This document shows, one piece after another, positions 16,562-24,827 of a stretch of 26,694 bases of DNA. A model generated the notes under the pieces. The model searched no databases, was not told the origin of the DNA, and saw only the letters and a program-made list of their open reading frames with translations. Where the stretch lies: NCBI GenBank assembly GCA_035761805.1, contig DASTQL010000020.1, positions 1-26,694 of the forward strand, read 5' to 3'. How positions within the stretch are numbered: position 1 is the stretch's first letter; each line of letters begins with the position of its first letter. The DNA comes from DASTQL01 sp035761805. GTDB lineage: Bacteria; Actinomycetota; Actinomycetes; Jiangellales; Jiangellaceae. A program made the translations under genes and the position numbers.

Positions 16562-17707
16562 ATGCCCGCCGAGCGCCTGCTACCCACCCCCGAGTCCGAG
16601 GACCTGATCGCGCTCGTCCGCGAGATCGCCGACGAGCAGCTGGCGCCGCGGGCCGACGCCGCGGAGGCGGCCGGGGAGTTCCCGCGCGAGCAGCTGCGCC
16701 TGCTCGGCTCGACGGGGCTCCTCGGGCTCCCGTACCCGGAGGAGTACGGGGGCGGTGAGCAGCCGTACGAGGTCTACCTGCAGGTGCTCGAGGAGCTGGC
16801 GGCCCGGTGGGCCACGGTGGCGCTGACGATCAGCGTGCACACGCTGTCGTGCTGGCCGCTGATGACGTACGGGACGGACGAGCAGCGCAAGCAGTGGCTG
16901 CCGGAGCTGCTGGGGGGCGAGGTCTTCGCGGCGTACTGCCTCTCGGAGCCGCACGCCGGCTCGGACGCGGCGGCACTGTCCACCCGGGCGGTGCGCGACG
17001 GCGACTCCTACGTGGTGACCGGGACGAAGGCGTGGATCAGCGGGGGTGGGCTGGCCGACGCCTACACGCTCTTCGTCCGGACGTCGGACGACGGGCCGCG
17101 GGGGATCAGCTGCTTCCTGCTGCCGGGGCATGCGGAGGGCCTGTCCTTCGGAGCGCCGGAGCGCAAGATGGGGCTGACCGGGTCGCCGACGACGCTGGTC
17201 AACCTGGACGGCGTGCGGGTGCCGGCCTCGCGGCGGCTGGGTGACGAGGGCGAGGGGTTCTCGATCGCGCTGGGTGCGCTGGACGGTGGCCGGCTGGGGA
17301 TCTCCGCGGTGGCGACCGGCCTGGCCCAGGGGGCGCTCGACCATGCCCTCGCGTACGCGAAGGAACGCCAGCAGTTCGGCAAGCCGATCATCGACCACCA
17401 GGGGCTGGGCTTCCTGCTGGCCGACATGGCGGCGGCGGTCGAGTCGGCGCGGGCGACCTACCTGGAGGCGGCCCGTCGCCGGGACCGGGGCCTGCCCCAC
17501 ACCCGCCAGGCATCGGTCGCCAAGCTGGTCGCGACCGACGCGGCGATGAGGGTGACCACCGACGCGGTCCAGGTCCTGGGCGGCTACGGCTACACCAAGG
17601 ACTTCCCGGTCGAGCGCTACATGCGCGAGGCCAAGGTCATGCAGATCTTCGAGGGGACCAACCAGATCCAGCGGCTGGTGATCAGCCGCCACCTGGCCCG
17701 TGCGTGA
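16562..17707 (+). CDS. Acyl-CoA dehydrogenase
   Basis: An FAD enzyme that introduces the alpha,beta double bond in acyl-CoA, passing electrons to ETF. The 381-aa protein has the usual three domains. The FAD-binding signatures are YCLSEPHAGSDAAALST near residue 125 and GTKAWISGG. The catalytic glutamate is in MQIFEGTNQIQRLVISRHL at the C-terminus, in the position used by short- and medium-chain enzymes. The ATG at 16562 follows GAGGAGCCGCCCGCC. Chain length cannot be read from sequence by eye. Repeat copy C begins two bases after the stop. Confidence 0.93.
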   Translation: MPAERLLPTPESEDLIALVREIADEQLAPRADAAEAAGEFPREQLRLLGSTGLLGLPYPEEYGGGEQPYEVYLQVLEELAARWATVALTISVHTLSCWPLMTYGTDEQRKQWLPELLGGEVFAAYCLSEPHAGSDAAALSTRAVRDGDSYVVTGTKAWISGGGLADAYTLFVRTSDDGPRGISCFLLPGHAEGLSFGAPERKMGLTGSPTTLVNLDGVRVPASRRLGDEGEGFSIALGALDGGRLGISAVATGLAQGALDHALAYAKERQQFGKPIIDHQGLGFLLADMAAAVESARATYLEAARRRDRGLPHTRQASVAKLVATDAAMRVTTDAVQVLGGYGYTKDFPVERYMREAKVMQIFEGTNQIQRLVISRHLARA

Positions 17708-17708
17708 C

Positions 17709-17788
17709 CCCCAATGATCACGGCAGCCGCGTAAATGGGTGCCGCGCCAGGTGAATGCAACGCGGCGCGTGCCCACTTGCCGCGGCAC
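17709..17788 (+). repeat. 80-bp dispersed repeat, copy C
   Basis: Same orientation as copy A (5 differences in 80). It begins CCCCAATGATCACGG and ends TTGCCGCGGCAC. It lies directly behind the acyl-CoA dehydrogenase stop and 29 bp before the end of the converging DUF559 gene, so it may also act in termination. Confidence 0.9.
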
Positions 17789-17816
17789 ATGCCGGTCGGG
17801 GTGCGCGCCGGCGGTC

Positions 17817-18818
17817 TCAGACCGGGCGAGGATGACGGGGCAGCGGGGTGGGCCGCCAGCGCACCGGGACGACGAGCCGGCGGCCGCGCTCGAAGGCGGC
17901 CCTGAAGCGGGCGACCACCAGCCGCGGGCGTTCGAGGTCCCGGTGCACCCACCGCACCACCTCGGCGCCGGTGGCACGGATGCGGTCCTCCCGTGCCTTC
18001 TCCCGTACGACGATCTGGGCGGCCTCGTCGGGGTCGGAGTCCGGCGGCACCCGGTACTTGCGCAGGCCGTCGAACTCGCCCACGGTGTTGAATTCCTCGA
18101 ACCAGAAGTCCGCGCGGCCAGCGTCCCCGTGTGCGTCGAGGATCACGGCCTGAAGCTCGGGTCGTGGCAGGCCCACCTGGACGAGCCGCGCCCGGCTGAC
18201 CGACTCGCCGCCGTTCTCGGCCCGGCCGTCCACGAACGACACCACGCGTCCGGCCGTTCGGGCACCTCCGTTGTCACGCAACGGGACGAACGTCGCCAGC
18301 AGCTCCTCGTGGTCGATCAGCAACCGTAGCGCCGAGTCGCCCACCACGACGCCCGCCTCGAAGCCGAGTTCCTCGGCGACCTCGATGACGGTACGGGCCG
18401 GTGGCGTGACCAGGAAGACGCTGACGGTCACCGGTTCGATGCCCAGGACCGGCCATCGGTGGTGCACCACGCCGGCCTCGCGGCGCCCCGAGACGCGCGG
18501 CCGCATGACGTGCACTCTGGTGAGGTCCTCGTGGCGCACCTCGAGCCCGTGGATCAGGGCCGCCGAGGCGTGGCTGAACACCACGTCGGGCCCGAACCGT
18601 GCCCGGACGGCGTGGCATCGCCTCAGGGCGCGCCCGCGTTCGTCGAGCCCGGCCCACGTGGCCGTCTCCGTGTACGCGCCGTGGCGGACCCTCGTCCATG
18701 TCCTCGCCCGGATGTTGTCGCGGATCTCGTCGGAGTCCACCCCCAGGTCGAGGGCCTGGTGGCGCAGGACCACGCCACCTTGGGACGTGGCCAGGGCGGA
18801 GAGGCGTTCGTCGCGCAT
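17817..18818 (-). CDS. AbiEi-like winged-helix plus DUF559 nuclease-like protein
   Basis: A 333-aa protein of a family that is numerous and variable in actinobacteria; its role is not settled. The N-terminal part resembles the winged-helix domain of AbiEi-type antitoxins (SQGGVVLRHQALDLGV, then RVRHGAYTETATW), and the middle has FSHASAALIHGLEV and VTPPARTVIEVAEELG. The C-terminal part has features of the DUF559/Vsr-like endonuclease fold: GESVSRARLVQVGLPRPELQ, GRADFWFEEFNTVGEFDGLRKY, and REDRIRATGAEVVRW, with acidic residues and a Lys in the pattern of a PD-(D/E)xK-like site. I chose the ATG at 18818 (MRDERLSAL). The frame continues upstream 46 codons into repeat copy D, giving an alternative start at 18956. 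No toxin partner gene is adjacent. Confidence 0.8.
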   Translation of the reverse strand: MRDERLSALATSQGGVVLRHQALDLGVDSDEIRDNIRARTWTRVRHGAYTETATWAGLDERGRALRRCHAVRARFGPDVVFSHASAALIHGLEVRHEDLTRVHVMRPRVSGRREAGVVHHRWPVLGIEPVTVSVFLVTPPARTVIEVAEELGFEAGVVVGDSALRLLIDHEELLATFVPLRDNGGARTAGRVVSFVDGRAENGGESVSRARLVQVGLPRPELQAVILDAHGDAGRADFWFEEFNTVGEFDGLRKYRVPPDSDPDEAAQIVVREKAREDRIRATGAEVVRWVHRDLERPRLVVARFRAAFERGRRLVVPVRWRPTPLPRHPRPV

Positions 18819-18902
18819 GCCGGCCAAGCCTGCTACGCCGGGGGCGTCCGCGGTGTGACCTGTCGGCCGGGCTGTGGACGACCCGGCGGACCACCGGGTG
18901 GC

Positions 18903-18982
18903 GTGCCGCGGCAACTGGGCACGCGCCGCGGTGCATTCACCTGGCTCAGCACCCATTTACGCGGCTGCCGTGATCATTGGGG
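18903..18982 (-). repeat. 80-bp dispersed repeat, copy D (inverted)
   Basis: The reverse complement of copy C with 4 differences in 80. On the minus strand it supplies an ATG (18956) in frame with the AbiEi/DUF559 gene. It also lies just past the 3' end of the DUF4032 gene, so that gene's transcript would run into it. Confidence 0.9.
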
Positions 18983-18991
18983 GGGCAGGCG

Positions 18992-20290
18992 TCAGGGAAG
19001 CAGCTCGCTGATCGGCAGCCGGAACGGCTGCGTGTCCTCCAGGTCCGACTCGTCGGCCAGCGACCCGACCGCGCGACCCAGGACGGCCTTCTCGTCGGGC
19101 TTGTGCCGCAGGACGTCGTCGACGTAGGACTTCGCGGCCTCCTCGATCTCGACCGGGCGCTGGGCCCGCTCGGCGAGGTACCACCGGTGCTCCAGCACCT
19201 CGTGGAAGACCTCGGCCGGCTCCAGCTTGCCCCGCAGCTCCCGCGGCACGGACCGCACCACCGGCTCGAAGCAGGCCGTCACCCATTCGTGGGCCACGAT
19301 CTCCTCGTCCTCGCCCTGTTGGTCGGTGAAGGCGGCGTAGGCGTCGAGGTCGTTGAGCAGCCGCCGCGCCTGGTTCTCCTGGGCGTCGATTCCAGTCAGC
19401 CGCATCAGGCGTCGCGAGTGGTGGCCGGGGTCGACCACCTTGGGCTGCACCTGGACCGTCCGCCCGCCGATGTCGGTGATGATGTCCAGCTCGGCCACGT
19501 CGAAGCCCAGCTGGTTCAGCCGCTCCACCCGCCGCGAGATCCGCCACCGGTCGTTGACGTCGAAGGCTTCCCACGCGGTGAGCTCGGCCCACAGTCCCTC
19601 GTACCTCGCCACCACCTCATCCGACATCTCGATCGGGTCGATCGCCTCGTCCAGCAGCTCCCCCGCCTGCAGGTCCATCAGCTCACCGGCGATGTTGACC
19701 CGCGCCACCTCGAGGTCCTGCGCACGCTGCCCGTCCGACAGCTGGTTGTGCAGCTCACCCGTCTCGGCGTCGACCAGGTAGGCCGCGAATGCCCCCGCAT
19801 CACGCCGGAAGAGCGTGTTGGACAGCGAGCAGTCCCCCCAGTAGAACCCCAGCAGGTGCAGCCGCGCGAAGAGCACCACCAGCGCATCGACCAGCCGGTG
19901 CACCGTGTCGCCCCGCATCTGCCGGCAGAACAACGCCCGGTACGGCAAGGAGAACTGCAGGTGTCGCGTGACCAGCACCGGGTCCAGCGGCGTACCGTCC
20001 GGAGCCTCCCTGCCCGTGACGATGCCCACCGCCTCGACTGCCGGCACGTCGAGCCGCTCCAGGTCGCGAAGCAACCGGTACTCCTTGCGCGCGTACGACT
20101 CGACGACCTCCTTCAGCGCATAGACCCGCCCGCCCAGGCGGGTGAACCGGACCACGTGTCGCGAGATGCCCCGCGGCAGCGCCACGAGGTACCACTCGGG
20201 CCACTCCTCGAGCGGGATGTCCCAGGGCAGGTCGAGCAGCGCCTGCTGCTCCGTCGGTGCGGCGAGGATGCGCAGCTCCACGGCGCCCAT
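18992..20290 (-). CDS. DUF4032 domain protein with kinase-like N-terminal region
   Basis: A 432-aa actinobacterial protein of unknown function. The N-terminal half resembles lipopolysaccharide/protein kinase-like folds: RVYALKEVVESYARKEYRLLRDLERLDVP (Lys and Glu as in a kinase N-lobe), then FARLHLLGFYWGDCSLSNTLFRRD, similar to an HxD...N catalytic loop with Trp-Gly-Asp, and AYLVDAETGELH. The C-terminal half is the DUF4032 region (DIITDIGGRTVQVQPKVVDPG, VTACFEPVVRSVPRELRGKL). I chose the ATG at 20290 (MGAVELRILAAPTEQQALL); a longer frame to 20413 lacks conserved sequence. It is probably cytoplasmic. Neighbours give no functional clue. Confidence 0.85.
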   Translation of the reverse strand: MGAVELRILAAPTEQQALLDLPWDIPLEEWPEWYLVALPRGISRHVVRFTRLGGRVYALKEVVESYARKEYRLLRDLERLDVPAVEAVGIVTGREAPDGTPLDPVLVTRHLQFSLPYRALFCRQMRGDTVHRLVDALVVLFARLHLLGFYWGDCSLSNTLFRRDAGAFAAYLVDAETGELHNQLSDGQRAQDLEVARVNIAGELMDLQAGELLDEAIDPIEMSDEVVARYEGLWAELTAWEAFDVNDRWRISRRVERLNQLGFDVAELDIITDIGGRTVQVQPKVVDPGHHSRRLMRLTGIDAQENQARRLLNDLDAYAAFTDQQGEDEEIVAHEWVTACFEPVVRSVPRELRGKLEPAEVFHEVLEHRWYLAERAQRPVEIEEAAKSYVDDVLRHKPDEKAVLGRAVGSLADESDLEDTQPFRLPISELLP

Positions 20291-20394
20291 CCTGCCGTAG
20301 CTCAGCGCGCCAGTCGCCCGCGCGCGTTTCCCGTATGCCGCTCTCCTCCCGTACGGGATCGAGTGCCCCGTACGCGAATCGTTCCGCGGACGGG

Positions 20395-20433
20395 CGGCGG
20401 CGCCGACCCCCAACGGAGGTACCGGCGCCGCCG
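20395..20433 (-). terminator. Hairpin after the MsiK-like gene
   Basis: CGGCGGCGCCG (20395-20405) and CGGCGCCGCCG (20423-20433) form an 11-bp stem with a 17-base loop, 17 bp past the end of the leftward ATPase gene. It lies in the 159-bp gap before DUF4032 and probably terminates the ATPase transcript. The gap also has a CCCGTACGGGA palindrome at about 20349. Confidence 0.55.
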
Positions 20434-20449
20434 TCCGGAGGGGCGGAGG

Positions 20450-21568
<1,119 letters not shown>

Positions 21569-21638
21569 GGTGCACCGTTCCTTCCCACCGGCAGGTACGT
21601 GCCGGACGATCCGAGTGGAGAGGGTCGACCAGGATTCT

Positions 21639-21676
21639 GCCGGACGGCACGTGATCTGCGCCACGTGCCGTCCGGC
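21639..21676 (-). terminator. Hairpin after glpQ
   Basis: A perfect 15-bp stem, GCCGGACGGCACGTG and its complement, with an 8-base loop, 31 bp downstream of the leftward phosphodiesterase stop. It separates this gene from the ATPase gene, whose promoter must lie between here and 21568. Confidence 0.8.
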
Positions 21677-21706
21677 TGTCGGTCACCAGGACGTGTCCGC
21701 GTCTCG

Positions 21707-22864
21707 TCAGGCGGCGTCGGCCAGCCGGGCGAGGAAGGCGTCGCGGGCGGCCACGGCGACGTCGGGATTGTCGGAGAAGACCCCGTCGACGCCGACCTCG
21801 TAGAAGACGAGGTACTCGGCGATCGCGTCGCCGTACGCCCGAGGGTCGGTGCCGATGCGGAAGTCCAGCGGCAGGAAGGTGTTCTCGCTGCGGAACGTGT
21901 ACGGGTGCACGAGCAGGCCGGCACCGTGCGCGTCGTCCACCAGGGTCGTGGGGTTGGTGAGCGCGCCGGAGGCGTCGCGCGGGATCACCCTGTTCTTGTC
22001 CGGCCCGATCCCGTCCGCGTAAGTGGCGATCTCGGCCAGGCCGGCGGGCGTGATGAGGTCCGCGTACGTGCGTGGGTCGCCCGCCGCCACCAGGTCGTAC
22101 GGCGCTCCGGAGCCGGCGATCAGCTGGACGACCGGCGTCCGCAGCTTCAGCGGGCCGGCCAGCTCGCGCAGGTTCGTGGTCTCGAAGGACTGGACGAAGA
22201 CCTTGGCGTTGGGCCGGTTGAGCCCGTTGCGGGTGAGGACCCGGACGAGCTCCTCCTCCAGCGACAGCCCGATCGAGTCGAAGTACGTGGGGTGCTTGGT
22301 CTCCGGGTAGATGCCGATGGTCCGGCCGGTGCGGCGCGACTCCTCGCGGGTGAGGTCGATGACCTCCTGAAGCGTCGGGACCTCGTAGAGCCCGTCGTAG
22401 GCGGTGTTCTGCGGGCGGATGTCCGGGATGCGCTCCTTGGCGCGCAGCGTCTTGAGCTCGGCGAGGGTGAAGTCCTCGGTGAACCACCCGGTGAAGGAGA
22501 CGCCGTCGACGACCTTCGTGGTGCGGCGGTCCGCGAACTCCGGCCGAGTGGCGACGTCCGTGGTCCCGCCGATCTCGTTCTCGTGGCGGGCCACGAGGAC
22601 GCCGTCCTTGGTGGGGACGAGGTCGGGCTCGACGTAGTCGGCGCCCAGGGCGACGGCGAGCCGATAGGCCTCGAGGGTGTGCTCGGGGCGGTAGCCGCTG
22701 GCGCCGCGGTGGCCGACGACGGTCGGCTCGACGGTGGCCTGCGGGCCCGCCGGGGGCGCCGGTGGGCGGGGTGGTTCGGCCGCAGCGGGGGCCACGACGG
22801 TGGTCAGGGCGAGCGCGGGGGCGGCGAGGAGTGCCGCCAGCCGTGCCGAGCGTGGGAGCATCAT
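21707..22864 (-). CDS. glpQ: Secreted glycerophosphodiester phosphodiesterase
   Basis: It hydrolyses deacylated phospholipids (glycerophosphodiesters) to glycerol 3-phosphate and an alcohol outside the cytoplasm. The 385-aa protein begins with a signal peptide (MLPRSARLAALLAAPALALTTVV, cleavage likely after APAAA). The GDPD TIM-barrel follows: VGHRGASGYRPEHTLEAY, the metal/catalytic segment ADYVEPDLVPTKDGVLVARHE, IGIYPETKHPTYF, FVQSFETTNL, HPYTFRSEN and GVDGVFSDNPDVAV. Both catalytic histidines are visible. The ATG at 22864 has GAGGG just upstream; a GTG at 22873 is an alternative. The long GlpQ form with an insertion after the first His block fits periplasmic or extracellular enzymes. Confidence 0.92.
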   Translation of the reverse strand: MMLPRSARLAALLAAPALALTTVVAPAAAEPPRPPAPPAGPQATVEPTVVGHRGASGYRPEHTLEAYRLAVALGADYVEPDLVPTKDGVLVARHENEIGGTTDVATRPEFADRRTTKVVDGVSFTGWFTEDFTLAELKTLRAKERIPDIRPQNTAYDGLYEVPTLQEVIDLTREESRRTGRTIGIYPETKHPTYFDSIGLSLEEELVRVLTRNGLNRPNAKVFVQSFETTNLRELAGPLKLRTPVVQLIAGSGAPYDLVAAGDPRTYADLITPAGLAEIATYADGIGPDKNRVIPRDASGALTNPTTLVDDAHGAGLLVHPYTFRSENTFLPLDFRIGTDPRAYGDAIAEYLVFYEVGVDGVFSDNPDVAVAARDAFLARLADAA

Positions 22865-22930
22865 GGCCCTCACTATCTCAGGACATCACGGCATGAACCA
22901 GGACAACCGAACGTGCGCCGAGCGGTGCCG

Positions 22931-23158
22931 TTTCGCGACACAGGTCGCGATGTGGCGGCCGCCGCCGTACAGGCCCCGCTCGATGCCATCGCCGGGCGGC
23001 CGGTGCCGTCGACGGAGTACGTCTTCCGCCGCGAGCTCGTCGTCCGGGGCAGTACGGCAGCGGCACCGACGCCTGTGCCGGCGGGGGGTTCCGGCACGCC
23101 GGTGACGGATGCGTCTCCGTCCGTGGGGCCGGACGGTCTGCGCGTACGGCCGGGGTGA
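22931..23158 (+). pseudogene. C-terminal remnant of a LacI-family regulator
   Basis: The reading frame ending at TGA 23156 contains AAVQAPLDAIAGRPVPSTEY followed by RRELVVRGSTA, which is the usual C-terminal end of LacI/GalR repressors (dimer interface then RELVVRGS). The DNA-binding domain and most of the effector domain are missing. The frame runs open farther left only as antisense to glpQ. About 75 codons are left, so the fragment cannot bind DNA. It fills most of the 360-bp gap between glpQ and the CBS gene. Confidence 0.6.
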
Positions 23159-23162
23159 TCCC

Positions 23163-23192
23163 TTCCCACGGAGGGTCGGTCTCTCATAGGTT
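23163..23192 (+). promoter_or_regulatory. Possible promoter of the CBS-domain gene
   Basis: TTCCCA (23163-23168) and TAGGTT (23187-23192), 18 bp apart, fit a vegetative-type actinobacterial promoter. They lie 33 bp upstream of the ATG. The match is only partial. Confidence 0.35.
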
Positions 23193-23224
23193 CGGGGGAA
23201 GCAGACCCGCCCGAGGGAGGGCCG

Positions 23225-23662
23225 ATGCGAATCGCCGACGTGCTCCGCAGCAAGGGTGCCACCGTGCTCACCGTGACGCCCGACATGACCGTCCGAGACC
23301 TGGTGGCGATGCTGGCCGAGCATCGCATCGGTGCCACAGTCGTGTCCGTTGACGGCGGATCCGTCGACGGGATCGTCTCCGAGCGCGACGTCGTGCGCGC
23401 ACTCGCCGCCCGGGGTGCGGCCGTGCTGTCGGAGCGGGTCGCTGACATCATGACCGCCGAGGTCCAGACGTGTAAGCCGGACGCCAGCGTGAACGACCTC
23501 ATGCGCACGATGACCGAGGGCCGGTTCCGGCACGTCCCGGTGGTCGTCGAGGGCAGGTTGTCCGGGATCGTGTCGATCGGTGACGTGGTCAAGACCCGGA
23601 TCGGCGAGCTCGAGACGGAGCGGGAGTCGCTCGAGCGCTACATCAGCAGTGGCTCCAGCTGA
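23225..23662 (+). CDS. Tandem CBS-domain protein
   Basis: A 145-aa protein consisting only of two CBS domains, which bind adenine nucleotides or similar ligands. CBS1 spans about residues 8-65 (TVRDLVAMLAEHRIGATVV, DGIVSERDVVRAL) and CBS2 about 72-130 (VADIMTAEVQTCKPDASVNDLM, FRHVPVVVEGRLSGIVSIGDVV). A short charged helix ends the protein. GAGGGAGGGCCG precedes the ATG. Such small proteins in mycobacteria and streptomycetes are often stress-linked, but nothing here shows the regulation or partner. Confidence 0.92.
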   Translation: MRIADVLRSKGATVLTVTPDMTVRDLVAMLAEHRIGATVVSVDGGSVDGIVSERDVVRALAARGAAVLSERVADIMTAEVQTCKPDASVNDLMRTMTEGRFRHVPVVVEGRLSGIVSIGDVVKTRIGELETERESLERYISSGSS

Positions 23663-23737
23663 CGAGAGGTGGGCGGGCCGCGCCCCTTGAGTGGGTATCG
23701 GCTACTGATGTCGCGGCCCCCGGGGCCGGGCAGTCTT

Positions 23738-23759
23738 CAGGTCGACCGAGCACGACCTG
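23738..23759. promoter_or_regulatory. Inverted repeat upstream of the 62-aa ORF
   Basis: CAGGTCG and CGACCTG are perfect 7-bp arms around 8 bases, ending 16 bp before the ORF start and next to its ribosome binding site. It could be an operator or an RNA hairpin that modulates translation. A second hairpin, CGGCCCC/GGGGCCG at 23714-23728, lies just upstream and may terminate the CBS gene. Confidence 0.4.
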
Positions 23760-23775
23760 ACCTGAGGAGACTCCC

Positions 23776-23964
23776 ATGGACAGCTGGGCCACCTACCTGG
23801 CGATGACCGCAGGCACCACCGCCCGACTCGTCGAGACCGCTGCCGACGCCCGCAACCGCGAGCACGTCGCCGCCCTGCAGGCCGCCGCCCGCCACACCGG
23901 ACAGGCCCGTCGGTGGACCCGGTGGAAGCGTTCGATCGTCAACGCCCGCCCCGCCACCGCCTGA
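23776..23964 (+). CDS. Small hypothetical protein, 62 aa
   Basis: Starts MDSWATYLAMTAGTTARLVE and is followed by an Arg-rich amphipathic stretch (DARNREHVAALQAAARHTGQARRWTRWKR). I recognise no family. The start is well supported by GAGGAGACTCCC before the ATG, and the codons show the expected GC-rich third positions. The high net positive charge and helical look suggest a nucleic-acid- or membrane-associated small protein, but that is a guess. It sits after the CBS gene with a 113-bp gap. Confidence 0.55.
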   Translation: MDSWATYLAMTAGTTARLVETAADARNREHVAALQAAARHTGQARRWTRWKRSIVNARPATA

Positions 23965-24112
23965 CCTTCCGCCGTCTGACATTTCCGCCCCCTGCCCACC
24001 CGGTCGACCACCGCCGGACGATCCCGGCACAGGCCAGCCCCTGGGCACCGGCGAGACCCGCCGGAGTCCCAGGACGAGCCGCCACCCACCCGACCGCTGT
24101 TCATATGATCAT

Positions 24113-24148
24113 GAAGGCCTCTCCGTGGTCCCTCACGGGGAGGCCTTC
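24113..24148 (+). terminator. Hairpin upstream of tRNA-Thr
   Basis: GAAGGCCTCTCCGTG and CACGGGGAGGCCTTC form a 15-bp stem with one G-U pair and a 6-base loop. It lies 149 bp after the 62-aa ORF and probably ends that transcript. There is no T-run. The remaining 23965-24240 shows no gene. Confidence 0.6.
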
Positions 24149-24240
24149 GTGGCGTACGAAGGGTGGCACGGCGTCCGACGGGCGGTGACTACGCTGGCGA
24201 GGCGCGCACTGGCCGGTCGCACCGGCCGGGCGTTCGCGTC

Positions 24241-24313
24241 GCCGGCGTGGCGCAATCGGCAGCGCACCTGTCTTGTAAACAGGTGGTTAGGGGTTCGAGT
24301 CCCCTCGCCGGCT
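24241..24313 (+). tRNA. tRNA-Thr (anticodon TGT)
   Basis: A 73-nt cloverleaf: acceptor GCCGGCG pairs with CGCCGGC (24306-24312) with discriminator T. The anticodon stem CCTGT/ACAGG closes the loop CTTGTAA, giving anticodon TGT. The T-arm has GGTTCGAGTCC. CCA is not encoded. A tyrosine-recombinase remnant begins 65 bp downstream, so this tRNA is a likely past attachment site. Confidence 0.97.
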
Positions 24314-24378
24314 CTGCCTCTGACCTGCGGTTATACGTGCGGAGGGCCGCGCCCGGACTGCTCCGGATCGTCTCTCGC

Positions 24379-24640
24379 TTACTTCTCGCGAACACGCGGC
24401 TCTCCTCGGGCGCTGGGAGAGCGGACCGAGGAGGCGATCGCGTCGGCCGCCTGGCGCGCCACCGCAGGGATCACGTGCGTGTGGAGATCGGACGTGATGG
24501 CTGTCGAGGAGTGGCCCGACCGTGCGCTCACGACCTTGACGTCGATTCCTGCCGCGAGGGCCAGGCTGGCGTGGGTGTGACGCAGGTCGTGCAGCCGGAT
24601 CCGCGGCAGGCCGGAGCTCTCGACGAGGTCAGGTCGGCCT
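24379..24640 (-). pseudogene. Tyrosine recombinase (integrase) C-terminal remnant
   Basis: The last ~87 codons resemble the catalytic end of actinobacterial phage or plasmid integrases: SSGLPRIRLHDLRHTHASLA contains the His-x-x-Arg box, followed by GHSSTAITSDLHTHVIPAVA. The catalytic tyrosine normally found in a DTYTHV-type motif is replaced by His (DLHTHV). The N-terminal and core-binding parts are missing or scrambled by about 24640. It is therefore inactive. It points toward tRNA-Thr, as expected for an element integrated there. The 187 bp between 24641 and the haloperoxidase show no gene. Confidence 0.75.
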
Positions 24641-24827
24641 TGGTGCCGTGGAAGTAGGGTCCGGATCCCGGGCCCCGGACGGCATCGGTTCGTTCTGCAT
24701 GCACATCCCGTCGAACCTTGGCCACGCCACCCTAGCTCGCAGCCGATGCGTCCGACCACGGTTGATCCCCGGTACCGAGAAGAAGCCCCTCCTCGGTGTG
24801 GTGGGCCATCAATCCATCGGAGCTGGT

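Larger units (their letters stand above)
17709..18982. mobile_element. Repeat-bounded cassette carrying an AbiEi/DUF559 gene (element 2)
   Basis: The 1274-bp segment is bounded by copies C and D of the 80-bp repeat in inverted orientation and holds a single minus-strand gene. C begins two bases after the acyl-CoA dehydrogenase stop and D ends nine bases before the DUF4032 stop, so the cassette sits neatly between two genes. No target duplication is visible beyond the C/G runs at the repeat ends. No transposase is encoded. Confidence 0.5.

Noticed and set aside
17739..18329. Plus-strand ORF beginning in repeat copy C
   Set aside because: It is antisense to the AbiEi/DUF559 gene and lacks similarity to any family.
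10919..18982. Integron attC sites flanking gene cassettes
   Set aside because: attC sites repeat in the same orientation along an array and need an integron integrase. These repeats are in inverted pairs at two separate loci with no integrase.
10910..18995. Target-site duplications flanking the two repeat-bounded elements
   Set aside because: I compared the bases just outside A/B and C/D and found no matching direct repeats apart from the C and G runs at the repeat ends.
24314..24827. A duplicated tRNA-Thr 3' end (attR) near the integrase remnant
   Set aside because: No second copy of the T-arm/acceptor sequence is visible inside the window.
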